This document shows positions 36,474-45,938 of a stretch of 64,000 bases of DNA, one piece after another. The stretch is taken from assembly GCF_014334015.1 (NCBI RefSeq), contig NZ_CP060488.1, positions 6,530,501-6,594,500 of the forward strand, given 5' to 3'. The translations under genes were made by a program, and so were the position numbers. Below the pieces are notes generated by a model, which was not told the origin of the DNA, did no database searches, and worked only from the letters and a program-made list of their open reading frames with translations. The DNA comes from Bacteroides sp. M10. Its GTDB lineage: Bacteria > Bacteroidota > Bacteroidia > Bacteroidales > Bacteroidaceae. Position 1 is the first letter of the stretch; the number at the start of each line of letters is the position of its first letter.

Positions 36474-36884
36474 ATGAAAGGGAAGAAAGGAATAATAGTA
36501 ACTCTGCTGTTTTTTATCAACATTATTATGTTGGTGGCAGCGGTTATTCCCCATCATCATCACCCCAACGGAATGATTTGCATGAAGCAGGACTTGCCTG
36601 TAGAACAGCAATGTCCCACGCATCATCATCACCCGGGAAACGACTCATGTTGCAGCAGCGAATGTATGACTCGTTTCTACTCTCCCACTCCATCCATCCA
36701 TACGGATAGCGGACCGGATTATGTATTCATCGCTACCTTATTCACGGATGTAATCATCGAACATCTATTACGACCGCAAGAGAAACGGATCAAGAACTAT
36801 TATGTCTACCGAGACTCCTTGCATGGTACGAATACCCATCGTACCACTTCTCTTCGTGCCCCTCCCTACTCTGTTTTTGCGTAA
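36474..36884 (+). CDS. His/Cys-rich exported or membrane protein
   Basis: A 136-residue protein with one N-terminal hydrophobic segment (IIVTLLFFINIIMLVAAV) followed by HHHH at 27-30, HHHH at 50-53 and a Cys-rich stretch (C36, C47, C59-C60, C64). This pattern suggests metal binding at the outer face of the inner membrane or in the periplasm. It lies 88 bp upstream of a heavy-metal RND efflux operon, which supports a metal-handling role. It resembles small Bacteroides proteins found before CusBA-type operons (possibly DUF6769); that match is from memory. Confidence 0.75.
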   Translation: MKGKKGIIVTLLFFINIIMLVAAVIPHHHHPNGMICMKQDLPVEQQCPTHHHHPGNDSCCSSECMTRFYSPTPSIHTDSGPDYVFIATLFTDVIIEHLLRPQEKRIKNYYVYRDSLHGTNTHRTTSLRAPPYSVFA

Positions 36885-36892
36885 AAGCGTAA

Positions 36893-36909
36893 ATGCAAAT
36901 CAGTTGCAT
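36893..36909. promoter_or_regulatory. Candidate operator of the metal efflux operon
   Basis: ATGCAA (36893-36898), 5 nt, TTGCAT (36904-36909) form a 17-bp palindrome that overlaps the -33 region of the efflux promoter. Its position suits a repressor of the Fur/MarR/CopY size class. The regulator is not in the window. Confidence 0.45.
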
Positions 36910-36920
36910 CTGCGTTACCT

Positions 36921-36928
36921 TATCTTTG
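36921..36928 (+). promoter_or_regulatory. Bacteroides -7 element of the efflux operon
   Basis: TATCTTTG matches TAnnTTTG, 44 nt upstream of the adaptor gene start at 36973. Confidence 0.55.
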
Positions 36929-36972
36929 TAGCGTAAAAAGAAAACAGTAAAATTTAGTAGGAAAATATCATT

Positions 36973-38208
36973 ATGAAAAAACTTATTTTCGTGGGAATCC
37001 TGGGCTTATTCGTGCTGGGATCCTGTAATAATAGTACCGTCACACACACACACAACGAACACGATCATGCCGCGGAAGGACATAATCACGAGGCAGAGGA
37101 ACCCGATCATTCCCATGAAGGCGAATGTAGCGGAGCACACAATCATGATGCAGCCGATGAACACAACGAAGCTGCCGAAGCCCACAGTGATGAAATCATT
37201 CTTCCGAAAGCAAAAGCTGAAGCAGCCGGTGTAAAGGTGAGCGTTATTGAACCTGCACCTTTCCAGCAAGTGATTAAAACCAGCGGACAGGTGCTGGCTG
37301 CTCAAGGGGATGAATCGGTTGCCGTAGCTACAGTAGCCGGCGTGGTATCTTTCCGTGGAAAAGTAACGGAAGGAATGAGCGTCGGCAGCGGCACTCCACT
37401 AGTCACCATTTCTTCAAAGAATATCGCTGACGGTGATCCGGTGCAACGTGCCCGCATTGCCTACGAAGTATCCAAGAAGGAGTACGAACGTATGAAGGAG
37501 CTTGTTAAAAACAAGATCGTATCCGACAAGGATTTTGCACAAGCGGAACAAAGTTACGAAAACGCCCGTCTTAGTTACGAAGCTCTTTCCAAGAATCACT
37601 CGGCTATCGGACAAAGCATTACGGCTCCTATTGCCGGATATGTGAAAAGTATTCTCGTGAAAGAAGGTGACTATGTGACCATCGGACAACCGTTGGTAAG
37701 TGTGACGCAGAACCGTCGTCTTTTCCTCCGTGCCGAAGTGTCAGAAAAGTATTACCCGTATCTCCGCACGATCAGTTCCGCCAATTTCCAGACTCCCTAT
37801 AATAATCAGGTGTACGAGTTGAAAACATTGAACGGTAAACTTCTCTCTTTCGGAAAAGCTGCCGGAGACAATTCTTTTTATGTGCCTGTCACTTTTGAGT
37901 TCGACAACAAAGGGGAAGTGATTCCCGGCTCATTCGTAGAGGTATTCCTGCTTTCTTCAGCAATGGAAAACGTGATTTCTCTTCCGCGCACCGCGCTGAC
38001 AGAGGAACAAGGCATATTCTTCATATATCTGCAACTGGACGAAGAGGGTTATAAAAAACAGGAAGTAACGATAGGAGCCGACAACGGCAAAAGCGTTCAA
38101 ATCCTGACTGGTGTAAAGGCTGGTGACCGTGTAGTGACCGAGGGTGCTTATCAGGTTCGACTGGCAAGCGCAAGCAATGCAATCCCGGCACACAGCCACG
38201 AACACTAA
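36973..38208 (+). CDS. RND periplasmic adaptor (CusB/CzcB type), His-rich
   Basis: A 411-residue membrane-fusion lipoprotein (lipobox LGSC, Cys18). Residues 25-71 contain 12 histidines with many Glu/Asp (THTHNEHDH, EGHNHE, PDHSHE), a likely metal-capture arm. The lipoyl/beta-barrel region (SGQVLAAQGDESVAVATVAG, ITAPIAGYVKSILVKEGDYV) and an alpha-hairpin (YEVSKKEYERMKELVKNKIV) follow, and the C terminus ends HSHEH. It links the CusA-like pump to the TolC-like channel encoded next and probably delivers divalent metal or Cu/Ag to the pump. Exact ion specificity is not readable. Confidence 0.92.
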   Translation: MKKLIFVGILGLFVLGSCNNSTVTHTHNEHDHAAEGHNHEAEEPDHSHEGECSGAHNHDAADEHNEAAEAHSDEIILPKAKAEAAGVKVSVIEPAPFQQVIKTSGQVLAAQGDESVAVATVAGVVSFRGKVTEGMSVGSGTPLVTISSKNIADGDPVQRARIAYEVSKKEYERMKELVKNKIVSDKDFAQAEQSYENARLSYEALSKNHSAIGQSITAPIAGYVKSILVKEGDYVTIGQPLVSVTQNRRLFLRAEVSEKYYPYLRTISSANFQTPYNNQVYELKTLNGKLLSFGKAAGDNSFYVPVTFEFDNKGEVIPGSFVEVFLLSSAMENVISLPRTALTEEQGIFFIYLQLDEEGYKKQEVTIGADNGKSVQILTGVKAGDRVVTEGAYQVRLASASNAIPAHSHEH

Positions 38209-38285
38209 AGAGACTAGGCGTCGCAGCCGTTTTTTTGTGCGGCGTATCTATCAAGTTATTTATAACTCTCAATTAATGAAACATC

Positions 38286-41200
38286 ATGCTTAATAAAATT
38301 ATACATTACTCCCTACACAACCGGTTGGTTGTAGTTTGTGCGGCCATCCTCCTGCTTATTGCGGGAACGTACACCGCCATGCATACGGAAGTAGACGTAT
38401 TCCCCGACCTAAATGCACCTACGGTAGTAATCATGACCGAGGCGAACGGTATGGCTGCGGAAGAAGTTGAACAGCTCGTTACTTTTCCTGTTGAAACTGC
38501 CGTAAACGGAGCTACGGGTGTGCGTCGTGTCCGCTCTTCTTCTACTAACGGATTTTCCGTTGTCTGGGTAGAATTTGACTGGGGAACGGATATTTATCTC
38601 GCTCGCCAAATTGTTAGTGAGAAATTAGCAGTGGTCAGCGAATCACTGCCGGTTAATGTCGGCAAACCGACTCTCGGACCACAATCTTCCATTTTGGGCG
38701 AAATGCTCATCATCGGTCTGACTGCCGACTCCACTTCGATGCTCGATCTCCGCACGATTGCGGATTGGACCATCCGTCCCCGCCTGTTGTCTACCGGAGG
38801 AGTGGCACAAGTGGCTGTGCTCGGAGGAGACATCAAAGAATACCAGATTCAGCTAGATCCCGAACGGATGCGTCATTACGGCATCTCAATGGGAGAAGTG
38901 ATGACTGTGACACAGGATATGAACCTGAACGCCAATGGAGGTGTGCTCTATGAATTCGGAAATGAATATATTGTACGCGGTGTACTATCCACTTCCAAGA
39001 CAGAGCAACTTGGCAAAGCGGTAGTGAAGACGGTGAACAACTTCCCCGTCACACTGGAAGATATTGCAAACGTAACCATCGGACCGAAAGCTCCAAAACT
39101 GGGAACTGCTTCAGAACGCGGCAAATCCGCTGTCCTGATGACTGTTACCAAGCAACCGGCTACCAGCACACTGGAACTGACGGACAAACTGGAAGCATCT
39201 CTGAAAGATCTCCAGAAAAATCTGCCGCCGGACGTAAAAGTTTCAACGGACATATTCCGTCAAAGCCGCTTTATCGAAAGCTCTATCGGCAATGTGAAGA
39301 AATCACTCTTTGAAGGAGGAATTTTCGTTGTCATCGTGCTTTTCCTGTTCCTGGCAAATGTACGTACTACGCTGATCTCATTGGTGACACTACCTCTTTC
39401 CCTGCTCGTTTCGATCCTGACTTTACACTACATGGGGCTGACAATCAACACCATGAGTCTTGGAGGTATGGCGATAGCTATCGGCTCATTGGTAGACGAC
39501 GCCATTGTCGATGTGGAAAATGTATATAAACGACTGCGGGAGAACCGCCTGAAAGCGGAAGCAGAAAGACTAAGTACGCTCGAAGTGGTATTCAATGCGT
39601 CGAAAGAGGTGCGCATGCCTATCCTTAATTCAACGTTGATTATCGTAGTCAGCTTTGTTCCGTTATTTTTCTTGAGCGGCATGGAAGGCAGAATGTTGGT
39701 TCCACTAGGCGTTGCTTTTATCGTGGCCCTGTTTGCGTCTACGATAGTTGCCCTGACACTGACTCCGGTGCTCTGCTCTTATCTATTAGGAAGCAATAAG
39801 ACGAACAAGGAACTGAAAGAAGCTCCTGTTGCCCGCTGGATGAAAGGGATTTATGAAAAAGCACTGACTTGGGTATTGGCACATAAACGTGTGACTCTCG
39901 GAAGTACAATCGGACTTTTTGTAGTTGCCCTCGGAGTGTTTTTCACACTTGGACGCAGTTTCCTCCCTTCGTTCAATGAAGGATCGTTCACCATCAATAT
40001 CAGTTCTCTACCGGGTATTTCGCTGGAAGAAAGCAACAAAATGGGACATCGTGCCGAAGAGTTATTGATGACGATTCCCGAAATACAAACGGTAGCCCGA
40101 AAAACGGGACGTGCTGAATTGGATGAACATGCGTTAGGAGTCAATGTTTCTGAAATAGAAGCTCCGTTCGAATTGAAAGACCGCTCGCGCAGTGAACTGG
40201 TAGCTGATGTACGTGAAAAATTAGGTACGATCACCGGAGCAAACATAGAAATCGGACAACCGATCAGCCACCGTATCGACGCGATGCTGTCGGGTACGAA
40301 AGCGAATATTGCTATCAAGTTATTCGGTGATGACCTGAATAAAATGTTTTCACTCGGTAATCAAATCAAAGGAGCGATCAGTGACATTCCCGGTGTTGCC
40401 GACCTGAACGTAGAACAACAGATTGAACGTCCGCAGCTGAAAATACAGCCTAAACGGGAAATGCTGGCTAAGTTCGGTATTACCCTGCCGGAATTTTCGG
40501 AATATGTGAATGTAGCTTTGGCTGGAAAAGTAATCTCACAAGTGTATGAACAGGGCAAAAGTTTTGACCTGATCGTAAAAGTGAAGGATGATGCCCGGGA
40601 TGAGATGGAGAAAATCCGTAACCTGATGGTAGACACGAACGACGGCCGCAAAGTTCCTTTGAGCTATGTAGCGGAAGTGGTATCGGCCATGGGTCCGAAT
40701 ACGATCAACCGCGAGAATGTGAAACGTAAAATTGTCATTTCCGCCAATGTGGCCGATCGTGATTTGCGCAGTGTTGTGAATGATATTCAGAAACGCATCG
40801 ACACATCGGTACAATTACCCGAAGGTTATCATATCGAGTATGGTGGACAGTTTGAAAGCGAGCAGGCTGCCAGCCGGACGTTGGCGTTGACTTCATTTAT
40901 CAGTATCGTGGTTATCTTCCTGTTGCTGTACAATGAGTTCCGCAGCGTGAAAGAATCCGGGGTTATTTTGCTGAATCTTCCGCTGGCATTGATCGGTGGT
41001 GTCTTTGCCTTGGTGATTACAACAGGGGAAGTCAGCATTCCGGCTATCATCGGTTTCATCTCTTTATTCGGTATTGCAACCCGTAACGGTATGCTGTTAA
41101 TCAGTCACTACAACCATTTGCAACAGGTAGAGGGTTTGAACGTGTACGACAGTGTAATTCAAGGCTCTCTCGACCGTCTGAATCCGATTTTGATGACGGC

Positions 41201-41384
41201 ATTGTCTTCTGCACTGGCACTGATTCCATTGGCACTTGCCGGTGATTTGCCCGGTAACGAAATCCAGAGTCCGATGGCTAAAGTGATTTTAGGAGGATTA
41301 TTAACGTCTACTTTCCTGAACGGTTTTATAGTTCCGATTGTTTATCTGATGATGCACCGGAAAAAGGTTCAGGAAAGCTTGTAA
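38286..41384 (+). CDS. Heavy-metal RND efflux pump (CusA/CzcA type)
   Basis: A 1032-residue inner-membrane proton antiporter. It shows the two-fold RND repeat with TM segments near 15-30, 335-500, 530-550 and 860-1020. The TM4 relay motif is SLGGMAIAIGSLVDDAIVDVEN, as in the HME subfamily, with DVFPDLNAPTV near the N terminus and ISLFGIATRNGMLLISHYNHL near the C terminus. It exports heavy-metal cations across the envelope with the adaptor and outer-membrane factor. Gap to the adaptor gene is 77 bp and to the TolC gene 18 bp. CzcA versus CusA cannot be settled by eye. Confidence 0.94.
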   Translation: MLNKIIHYSLHNRLVVVCAAILLLIAGTYTAMHTEVDVFPDLNAPTVVIMTEANGMAAEEVEQLVTFPVETAVNGATGVRRVRSSSTNGFSVVWVEFDWGTDIYLARQIVSEKLAVVSESLPVNVGKPTLGPQSSILGEMLIIGLTADSTSMLDLRTIADWTIRPRLLSTGGVAQVAVLGGDIKEYQIQLDPERMRHYGISMGEVMTVTQDMNLNANGGVLYEFGNEYIVRGVLSTSKTEQLGKAVVKTVNNFPVTLEDIANVTIGPKAPKLGTASERGKSAVLMTVTKQPATSTLELTDKLEASLKDLQKNLPPDVKVSTDIFRQSRFIESSIGNVKKSLFEGGIFVVIVLFLFLANVRTTLISLVTLPLSLLVSILTLHYMGLTINTMSLGGMAIAIGSLVDDAIVDVENVYKRLRENRLKAEAERLSTLEVVFNASKEVRMPILNSTLIIVVSFVPLFFLSGMEGRMLVPLGVAFIVALFASTIVALTLTPVLCSYLLGSNKTNKELKEAPVARWMKGIYEKALTWVLAHKRVTLGSTIGLFVVALGVFFTLGRSFLPSFNEGSFTINISSLPGISLEESNKMGHRAEELLMTIPEIQTVARKTGRAELDEHALGVNVSEIEAPFELKDRSRSELVADVREKLGTITGANIEIGQPISHRIDAMLSGTKANIAIKLFGDDLNKMFSLGNQIKGAISDIPGVADLNVEQQIERPQLKIQPKREMLAKFGITLPEFSEYVNVALAGKVISQVYEQGKSFDLIVKVKDDARDEMEKIRNLMVDTNDGRKVPLSYVAEVVSAMGPNTINRENVKRKIVISANVADRDLRSVVNDIQKRIDTSVQLPEGYHIEYGGQFESEQAASRTLALTSFISIVVIFLLLYNEFRSVKESGVILLNLPLALIGGVFALVITTGEVSIPAIIGFISLFGIATRNGMLLISHYNHLQQVEGLNVYDSVIQGSLDRLNPILMTALSSALALIPLALAGDLPGNEIQSPMAKVILGGLLTSTFLNGFIVPIVYLMMHRKKVQESL

Positions 41385-41402
41385 CAAATAAAGAAAATAA
41401 GA

Positions 41403-42581
41403 ATGAAACAAATCATAAGCACTGCACTTCTGTTCTTAACCATAGGCGGAGTGCAAGCCCAAAACGGAATTGACCAGGTATTGAAGAATATCGAAACGAA
41501 CAATAGGGAGCTGCAAGCAAACGAGCAACTGATTACTTCGCAAAAGCTGGAAGCCAAAACGGATAATAACTTGCCTGACCCTACTCTTTCTTATGCGCAT
41601 CTATGGGGAGCGAAAGATAAAAACGAAACAATCGGTGAACTAGTTGTTTCACAAAGCTTTGATTTCCCCAGTCTATATGCTACACGTAACAAGTTGAACC
41701 GCCTGAAAGCAGGAGCTTTTGACAGCCAGGCGGATGTTTTTCGTCAGGAGAAGCTGTTACAGGCTAAAGAACTCTGCCTGGATATTATTATGCTCCGTCA
41801 GCAAAAGCATATTTTAGAGGAACGTCTCCGCAATGCGGAAGAGCTTGCTAAAATGTACGCCAAGCGTCTCCAAACGGGAGATGCAAATGCGCTCGAAACC
41901 AATAAAATCAACTTGGAACTGCTGAATGTTAAAACGGAAGCGTCTCTGAACGAAACAGCACTCCGCAATAAGCAGCAGGAGTTGAATACACTAAATGGTA
42001 ATATTCCGGTGGTTTTCGAGGAGAACCAATATCCGGCTATACCGCTCCCGAGCGATTACCAAATGTTGAAATCGGAAGTCATGGCAACGGACCGTACTCT
42101 AATGGCACTAGGCAACGAGAGTCTCGTTGCACGTAAACAAATCGCTGTCAATAAATCCCAGTGGCTGCCGAAGCTGGAACTCGGCTACCGTCGGAATACG
42201 GAAACAGGTGTGCCTTTCAACGGTGTAGTGGTAGGCTTCTCCTTCCCGCTTTTCGAAAATCGGAATAAGGTGAAAATCGCTAAAGCGCAGGCACTCAACA
42301 TCGACTTGCAAAAGGATAATGCTACCCTGCAAGTGGAATCAGAATTGGCACAACTTTACCGGGAAGCGAAAACGCTGCATGCTTCAATGGAAGAATATAG
42401 CAAGACTTTCCAGTCGCAACAAGATTTGGCATTGCTGAAACAAGCTTTGGCAGGTGGACAAATTAGTATGATCGAGTACTTTGTAGAAGTGTCGGTGATC
42501 TATCAAAGTCATCTAAATTATCTGCAATTGGAAAATCAGTACCAAAAGGCAATGGCACGGATTTACAAAAGCAAGCTATAA
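41403..42581 (+). CDS. TolC-family outer-membrane efflux channel (CzcC type)
   Basis: A 392-residue exported protein (signal ALLFLTIGGVQAQ) of the outer membrane factor family. The two-fold helical repeat is seen in IETNNRELQANEQLITSQ and LSLNETALRNKQQELNTLNG-type regions. DNNLPDPTLSYAH and VVGFSFPLFENRNKVKIAKA are typical of CzcC/CusC proteins. It is the last gene of the efflux operon, followed by a long hairpin. It is slightly short for the family but complete. Confidence 0.9.
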   Translation: MKQIISTALLFLTIGGVQAQNGIDQVLKNIETNNRELQANEQLITSQKLEAKTDNNLPDPTLSYAHLWGAKDKNETIGELVVSQSFDFPSLYATRNKLNRLKAGAFDSQADVFRQEKLLQAKELCLDIIMLRQQKHILEERLRNAEELAKMYAKRLQTGDANALETNKINLELLNVKTEASLNETALRNKQQELNTLNGNIPVVFEENQYPAIPLPSDYQMLKSEVMATDRTLMALGNESLVARKQIAVNKSQWLPKLELGYRRNTETGVPFNGVVVGFSFPLFENRNKVKIAKAQALNIDLQKDNATLQVESELAQLYREAKTLHASMEEYSKTFQSQQDLALLKQALAGGQISMIEYFVEVSVIYQSHLNYLQLENQYQKAMARIYKSKL

Positions 42582-42598
42582 ATAGTACATAAAACTCT

Positions 42599-42669
42599 TT
42601 AGGCATGGATTACGCTGAACATACTAATTTCTATTTTTAAGTTATGTATTCAGTGTAATTCATGCCTAA
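42599..42669. terminator. Long hairpin after the efflux operon
   Basis: TTAGGCATGGATTACGCTGA (from 42599) pairs with TTCAGTGTAATTCATGCCTA (from 42649) with two mismatches over 21 bp. There is no strong T-run, so it may stabilise the 3' end as well as terminate. Confidence 0.55.
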
Positions 42670-42740
42670 ATATATATTCCATAGATCTCCTCTTCTCTCA
42701 TTTTCTTCAAATTCCGACTGGATATTTCAAAACAATACAC

Positions 42741-42748
42741 TACATTTG
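42741..42748 (+). promoter_or_regulatory. Bacteroides -7 element for lipoprotein at 42771
   Basis: TACATTTG matches TAnnTTTG, 22 nt upstream of the start. Confidence 0.5.
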
Positions 42749-42770
42749 CAACAAACATAAAATCTGAAAT

Positions 42771-43589
42771 ATGAGACCTAAACATTTCTATTTATTCATG
42801 TTATCCTGCATCCTTACGCTACTAAGTGGCTGTAAAGATGATGACGACAATCCACTACGTTTTTACAACAGTGAATACGAAGTGCCTATGGGTGGCAGAC
42901 GTTACCTCGGCCTGGAAAGCGGAAATGGTGACTACTCACTTGCAGTGAAAGACACACGCATCGCAAGTGCCGGAACTGAAACTGGCTGGAGCGGAGTACC
43001 TGCCGGACGTATGATTTATGTAACCGGTATCCTCACCGGAACGACTTATCTGACAGTAACAGACAACGCCACACAAGAGAGTTGCACTTTACCAATCAAG
43101 GTGGTCGATAATTACGAAAATATAAAGTTGCTCCGCAGCTACTTGTCTAACTTACCCAACGGAGACACAAATCTTCTACCCGGCATTTCCGACATTTTCC
43201 TGATTAACAACCACGCACGGGATGTTTATTTCTTCAAGCAGGGACAACCGACGGCTTTTTCACCCGGACTTGAATTAATAACTCAAGGAAGTTACAAACT
43301 GGAAAAAGAAGAAGGAGACGATGAGAAAGTTACACTAACTCTCACGTTTTCCGAAGATACGACACCACATAAATTCATCTTGTGGGGAAACTCCTATCTA
43401 TATCACCGACTGGACAAGAATCTGAATTTGAACTGGAACACTCCCCCCATTGGAGAGACACGGACATCGCCCGAACCGCCTCCTGCCTACACACTGGAAG
43501 AAATAGCAGAAGGTGTAGAACCCGGAAAGGGCAGACAACTTGTTTTCAGTCTTACCCAACAAGAAATACCTACGGGAATACTGCCTTAA
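42771..43589 (+). CDS. Predicted lipoprotein, unknown function
   Basis: A 272-residue lipoprotein (LLSGCKDDDD, Cys21, with Asp after Cys compatible with surface export in Bacteroides). An Ig-like/BACON-like N-terminal part (YEVPMGGRRYLGLESGNG, TYLTVTDNATQESC) is followed by a beta-rich C-terminal half. I do not recognise a defined family. It has its own promoter. Its stop codon overlaps the stop of the convergent methyltransferase gene by 4 bp. Confidence 0.82.
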   Translation: MRPKHFYLFMLSCILTLLSGCKDDDDNPLRFYNSEYEVPMGGRRYLGLESGNGDYSLAVKDTRIASAGTETGWSGVPAGRMIYVTGILTGTTYLTVTDNATQESCTLPIKVVDNYENIKLLRSYLSNLPNGDTNLLPGISDIFLINNHARDVYFFKQGQPTAFSPGLELITQGSYKLEKEEGDDEKVTLTLTFSEDTTPHKFILWGNSYLYHRLDKNLNLNWNTPPIGETRTSPEPPPAYTLEEIAEGVEPGKGRQLVFSLTQQEIPTGILP

Positions 43590-45049
43590 TCAGTAATGTC
43601 TGCGGATAAGATGCGTATATTTTCCGGTAAGTATCCACTACGGATGCGCCATTCTTGCGGATAAAGATTATTGGCACGATTGCCGATATTCTTCACAAAT
43701 CCGAGAGGGATATGCCGATAAGTAATCAAAACATACCCACGAGGGGCTGTTGCCGGTAAGGTAATGGCCTCTTTTCGTAAATAAGTGATAGCCTGTTCAT
43801 AACTTATTTCTTCTATAGCGAATGCTTCCCGGCACAAAAGGGAGGTACACATTGCCAACGCATGGTTAGGGATCAAATCCTTTCCTTTCACCTCGCCTAT
43901 CTCAATCCCTGCCGACACGATTTTCAGGCTTTGTTTCATCGTCGTCAATTCATTAGTATAGTACTGCGAAAAAGCCCGGATATTTGTTCCTTCCGCCAAT
44001 AAAATATACTTGTCCGAATTTTCATCATTCAACCAGCTTTTGGCCATATTCAGATGTTCTTTCAATACAGGAGAAGATGCTGCTATTCCTTTCTTATCCT
44101 TCTTCTTGAAAGCTTTCTCTTTCGCGAAAGAAGATACCGGAATCTCTTCTTCCGTCTCCGGCTTACGAAAAGCCACCAGAAAAAAGCCTTCACCTTTCGT
44201 CTTATGAGGGAAAAAATGATAGACGGGAATAGAAGATTTAGAATAATCCCCTTTATCTGACAAAAGATCTCCTGTTATATTCCAATTCTCCTGCACCTGC
44301 ACAGTTAACGGTTCGCCTCCATACTCTTGTTGAATCCAACGTGCATTCTCTTCATCCTCTTTTGTATTAAATGTACACGTACTATATATAAGAATACCTC
44401 CGGGCTTCAACGCATCCCAGATATCCGCAATAATCCGTCGCTGGCGCTGCCAACAGATTTCCACATTCTCGGGATTCCACTCTTCCACAGCTACCGGGTC
44501 TTTACGGAACATACCTTCACCGGAACAGGGAACATCTGTAAGAATCACATCAAAGAAAGAGGGTAAAGCTGAAAAATCTGCCGGATCATTATTAGTCACT
44601 ACCACATCCGGATGTCCCCACTTCGTCAGGTTTTCAGCAAGAATCTGCGAACGATTCCGGATTACCTCATTGGCTACCAGCAGGCTCCCTTCGGGAAGTA
44701 CACTACGGGCATGAGTCGATTTTCCACCGGGAGCCGCACAAAGATCCAACATCTTCACCGGCCCGGTGACATATTGCCGGAGTACCTGCTCCACAAACAT
44801 AGAAGAAGCTTCCTGAACATAATAACAGCCTGCATGAAATAAGGGATCGAACGTGAAAGTGAGACGCTCCTCCAAATAGAATCCTTCGGAAGACCAAGGT
44901 ACTTTATCCGATAAAGAATGATTGATTTTCAATTGATTCAACCGAATGCTAACCGGTGGTTCCTGTTGGAGGGCAACAGCCAGTTTGTCGTATTCTTCAT
45001 CGCCCAATAGAGCGCGGGTGTAGCCTATAAAAGAAGCAGGTAATTCCAT
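43586..45049 (-). CDS. RsmF/NOL1-NOP2-Sun family rRNA m5C methyltransferase
   Basis: A 487-residue S-adenosylmethionine-dependent RNA methyltransferase. SAM motif I is MLDLCAAPGGKSTHA. Motif IV reads LTDVPCSGEGMFRKDP and motif VI reads GGILIYSTCTFN, supplying the two catalytic cysteines. The C-terminal PUA-like and RsmF-specific region follows. The likely substrate is 16S or 23S rRNA cytosine. I chose the ATG at 45049 (MELPASFIGY); a longer frame lacks promoter room. A minus-strand TATTTTTG is 27 nt upstream. It ends in a 4-bp overlap with the convergent lipoprotein gene. Confidence 0.9.
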   Translation of the reverse strand: MELPASFIGYTRALLGDEEYDKLAVALQQEPPVSIRLNQLKINHSLSDKVPWSSEGFYLEERLTFTFDPLFHAGCYYVQEASSMFVEQVLRQYVTGPVKMLDLCAAPGGKSTHARSVLPEGSLLVANEVIRNRSQILAENLTKWGHPDVVVTNNDPADFSALPSFFDVILTDVPCSGEGMFRKDPVAVEEWNPENVEICWQRQRRIIADIWDALKPGGILIYSTCTFNTKEDEENARWIQQEYGGEPLTVQVQENWNITGDLLSDKGDYSKSSIPVYHFFPHKTKGEGFFLVAFRKPETEEEIPVSSFAKEKAFKKKDKKGIAASSPVLKEHLNMAKSWLNDENSDKYILLAEGTNIRAFSQYYTNELTTMKQSLKIVSAGIEIGEVKGKDLIPNHALAMCTSLLCREAFAIEEISYEQAITYLRKEAITLPATAPRGYVLITYRHIPLGFVKNIGNRANNLYPQEWRIRSGYLPENIRILSADITD

Positions 45050-45075
45050 TTTTCGTTTATTAATTTCCGCAAATA

Positions 45076-45083
45076 TCAAAAAT
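45076..45083 (-). promoter_or_regulatory. Bacteroides -7 element for the methyltransferase
   Basis: TATTTTTG on the minus strand, 27 nt upstream of the start at 45049. Confidence 0.45.
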
Positions 45084-45158
45084 ATTTCGTCTCTTTGCAA
45101 CTTTCTATGATATTAACTACGTCTAACAGACAAAGAAATAAATTAAAAAACTATTGAT

Positions 45159-45938
45159 ATGAAAAATTTTCTATTAGCATTGATGGTTGTACTGACCACT
45201 TGCACACTGGCTGTTGCCCAGACTACCGTTGTTCGTGATTCCATCGGGAAAGTAAAAGTAACTGTGACCAAAGACAATAAAGCAAATACGAACAATACTG
45301 CTGTCACAGTGATTGGTGTAGACACAGCAGATGCTGATTCTGCAGACGTGAATGCAAACTCAAGTAATGTTAGCACCACTCATGGTAAAGCCAGCTTCAC
45401 ATTCGATTCGGATGACAGCGATTTCCCCTTCCACAATGTTAGTGCCGGCGGAGGTATTCTGGTAGCAATCATAGCAATCGTTGCCGTATTCGGATTTCCG
45501 GTATTCATTCTATTTGTAATCTTCTTCTTCCGTTATAAAAACCGGAAAGCACGTTATCGCCTTGCCGAACAGGCACTTGCTGCCGGCCAACCGCTTCCGG
45601 CAGAGTTTATCCGCGAAACCAAAACTGTCGATTCGCGTTCACAAGGCATCAAGAACACCTTTACGGGTATTGGTCTTTTCATCTTCCTCTGGGCAATCAC
45701 CGGCGAATTTGGAATTGGAGCTATCGGCTTACTCGTTACATTCATGGGTATCGGACAATGGATTATCGGTAGTAAACAACAGACTCAAGACGCAAATGCT
45801 ACCCGGATGTATACAGGTAATAAGGATGAAAAAAAGAACCCGAATAACGTTAGAACCGATAGTTTCGAAATCATCCCTTCCGAATCCGAAGAGAAAGACA
45901 ATGGAGTAAACGAAGAAAAGAACGACGAGAATAAATGA
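45159..45938 (+). CDS. DUF6249-type membrane protein
   Basis: A 259-residue envelope protein. A signal peptide (LLALMVVLTTCTLAVAQ) is followed by a Thr/Asp/Asn-rich periplasmic part, a TM helix (GGGILVAIIAIVAVFGFPVFILFVIFFFRY), a cytoplasmic KNRKARYRLAEQALAAGQPL stretch and a second hydrophobic pair (GIGLFIFLWAITGEFGIGAIGLLVTF). The acidic tail is cytoplasmic. It overlaps the sigma-factor gene by 4 bp (ATGA-type), so they are coupled. The DUF6249 assignment is probable; the family is often found beside ECF sigma genes. It may sense envelope state. Confidence 0.75.
   Translation: MKNFLLALMVVLTTCTLAVAQTTVVRDSIGKVKVTVTKDNKANTNNTAVTVIGVDTADADSADVNANSSNVSTTHGKASFTFDSDDSDFPFHNVSAGGGILVAIIAIVAVFGFPVFILFVIFFFRYKNRKARYRLAEQALAAGQPLPAEFIRETKTVDSRSQGIKNTFTGIGLFIFLWAITGEFGIGAIGLLVTFMGIGQWIIGSKQQTQDANATRMYTGNKDEKKNPNNVRTDSFEIIPSESEEKDNGVNEEKNDENK

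Noticed and set aside
45050..45100. Longer start of the RsmF-like gene
   Set aside because: It would start upstream of the likely promoter and adds residues outside the family.
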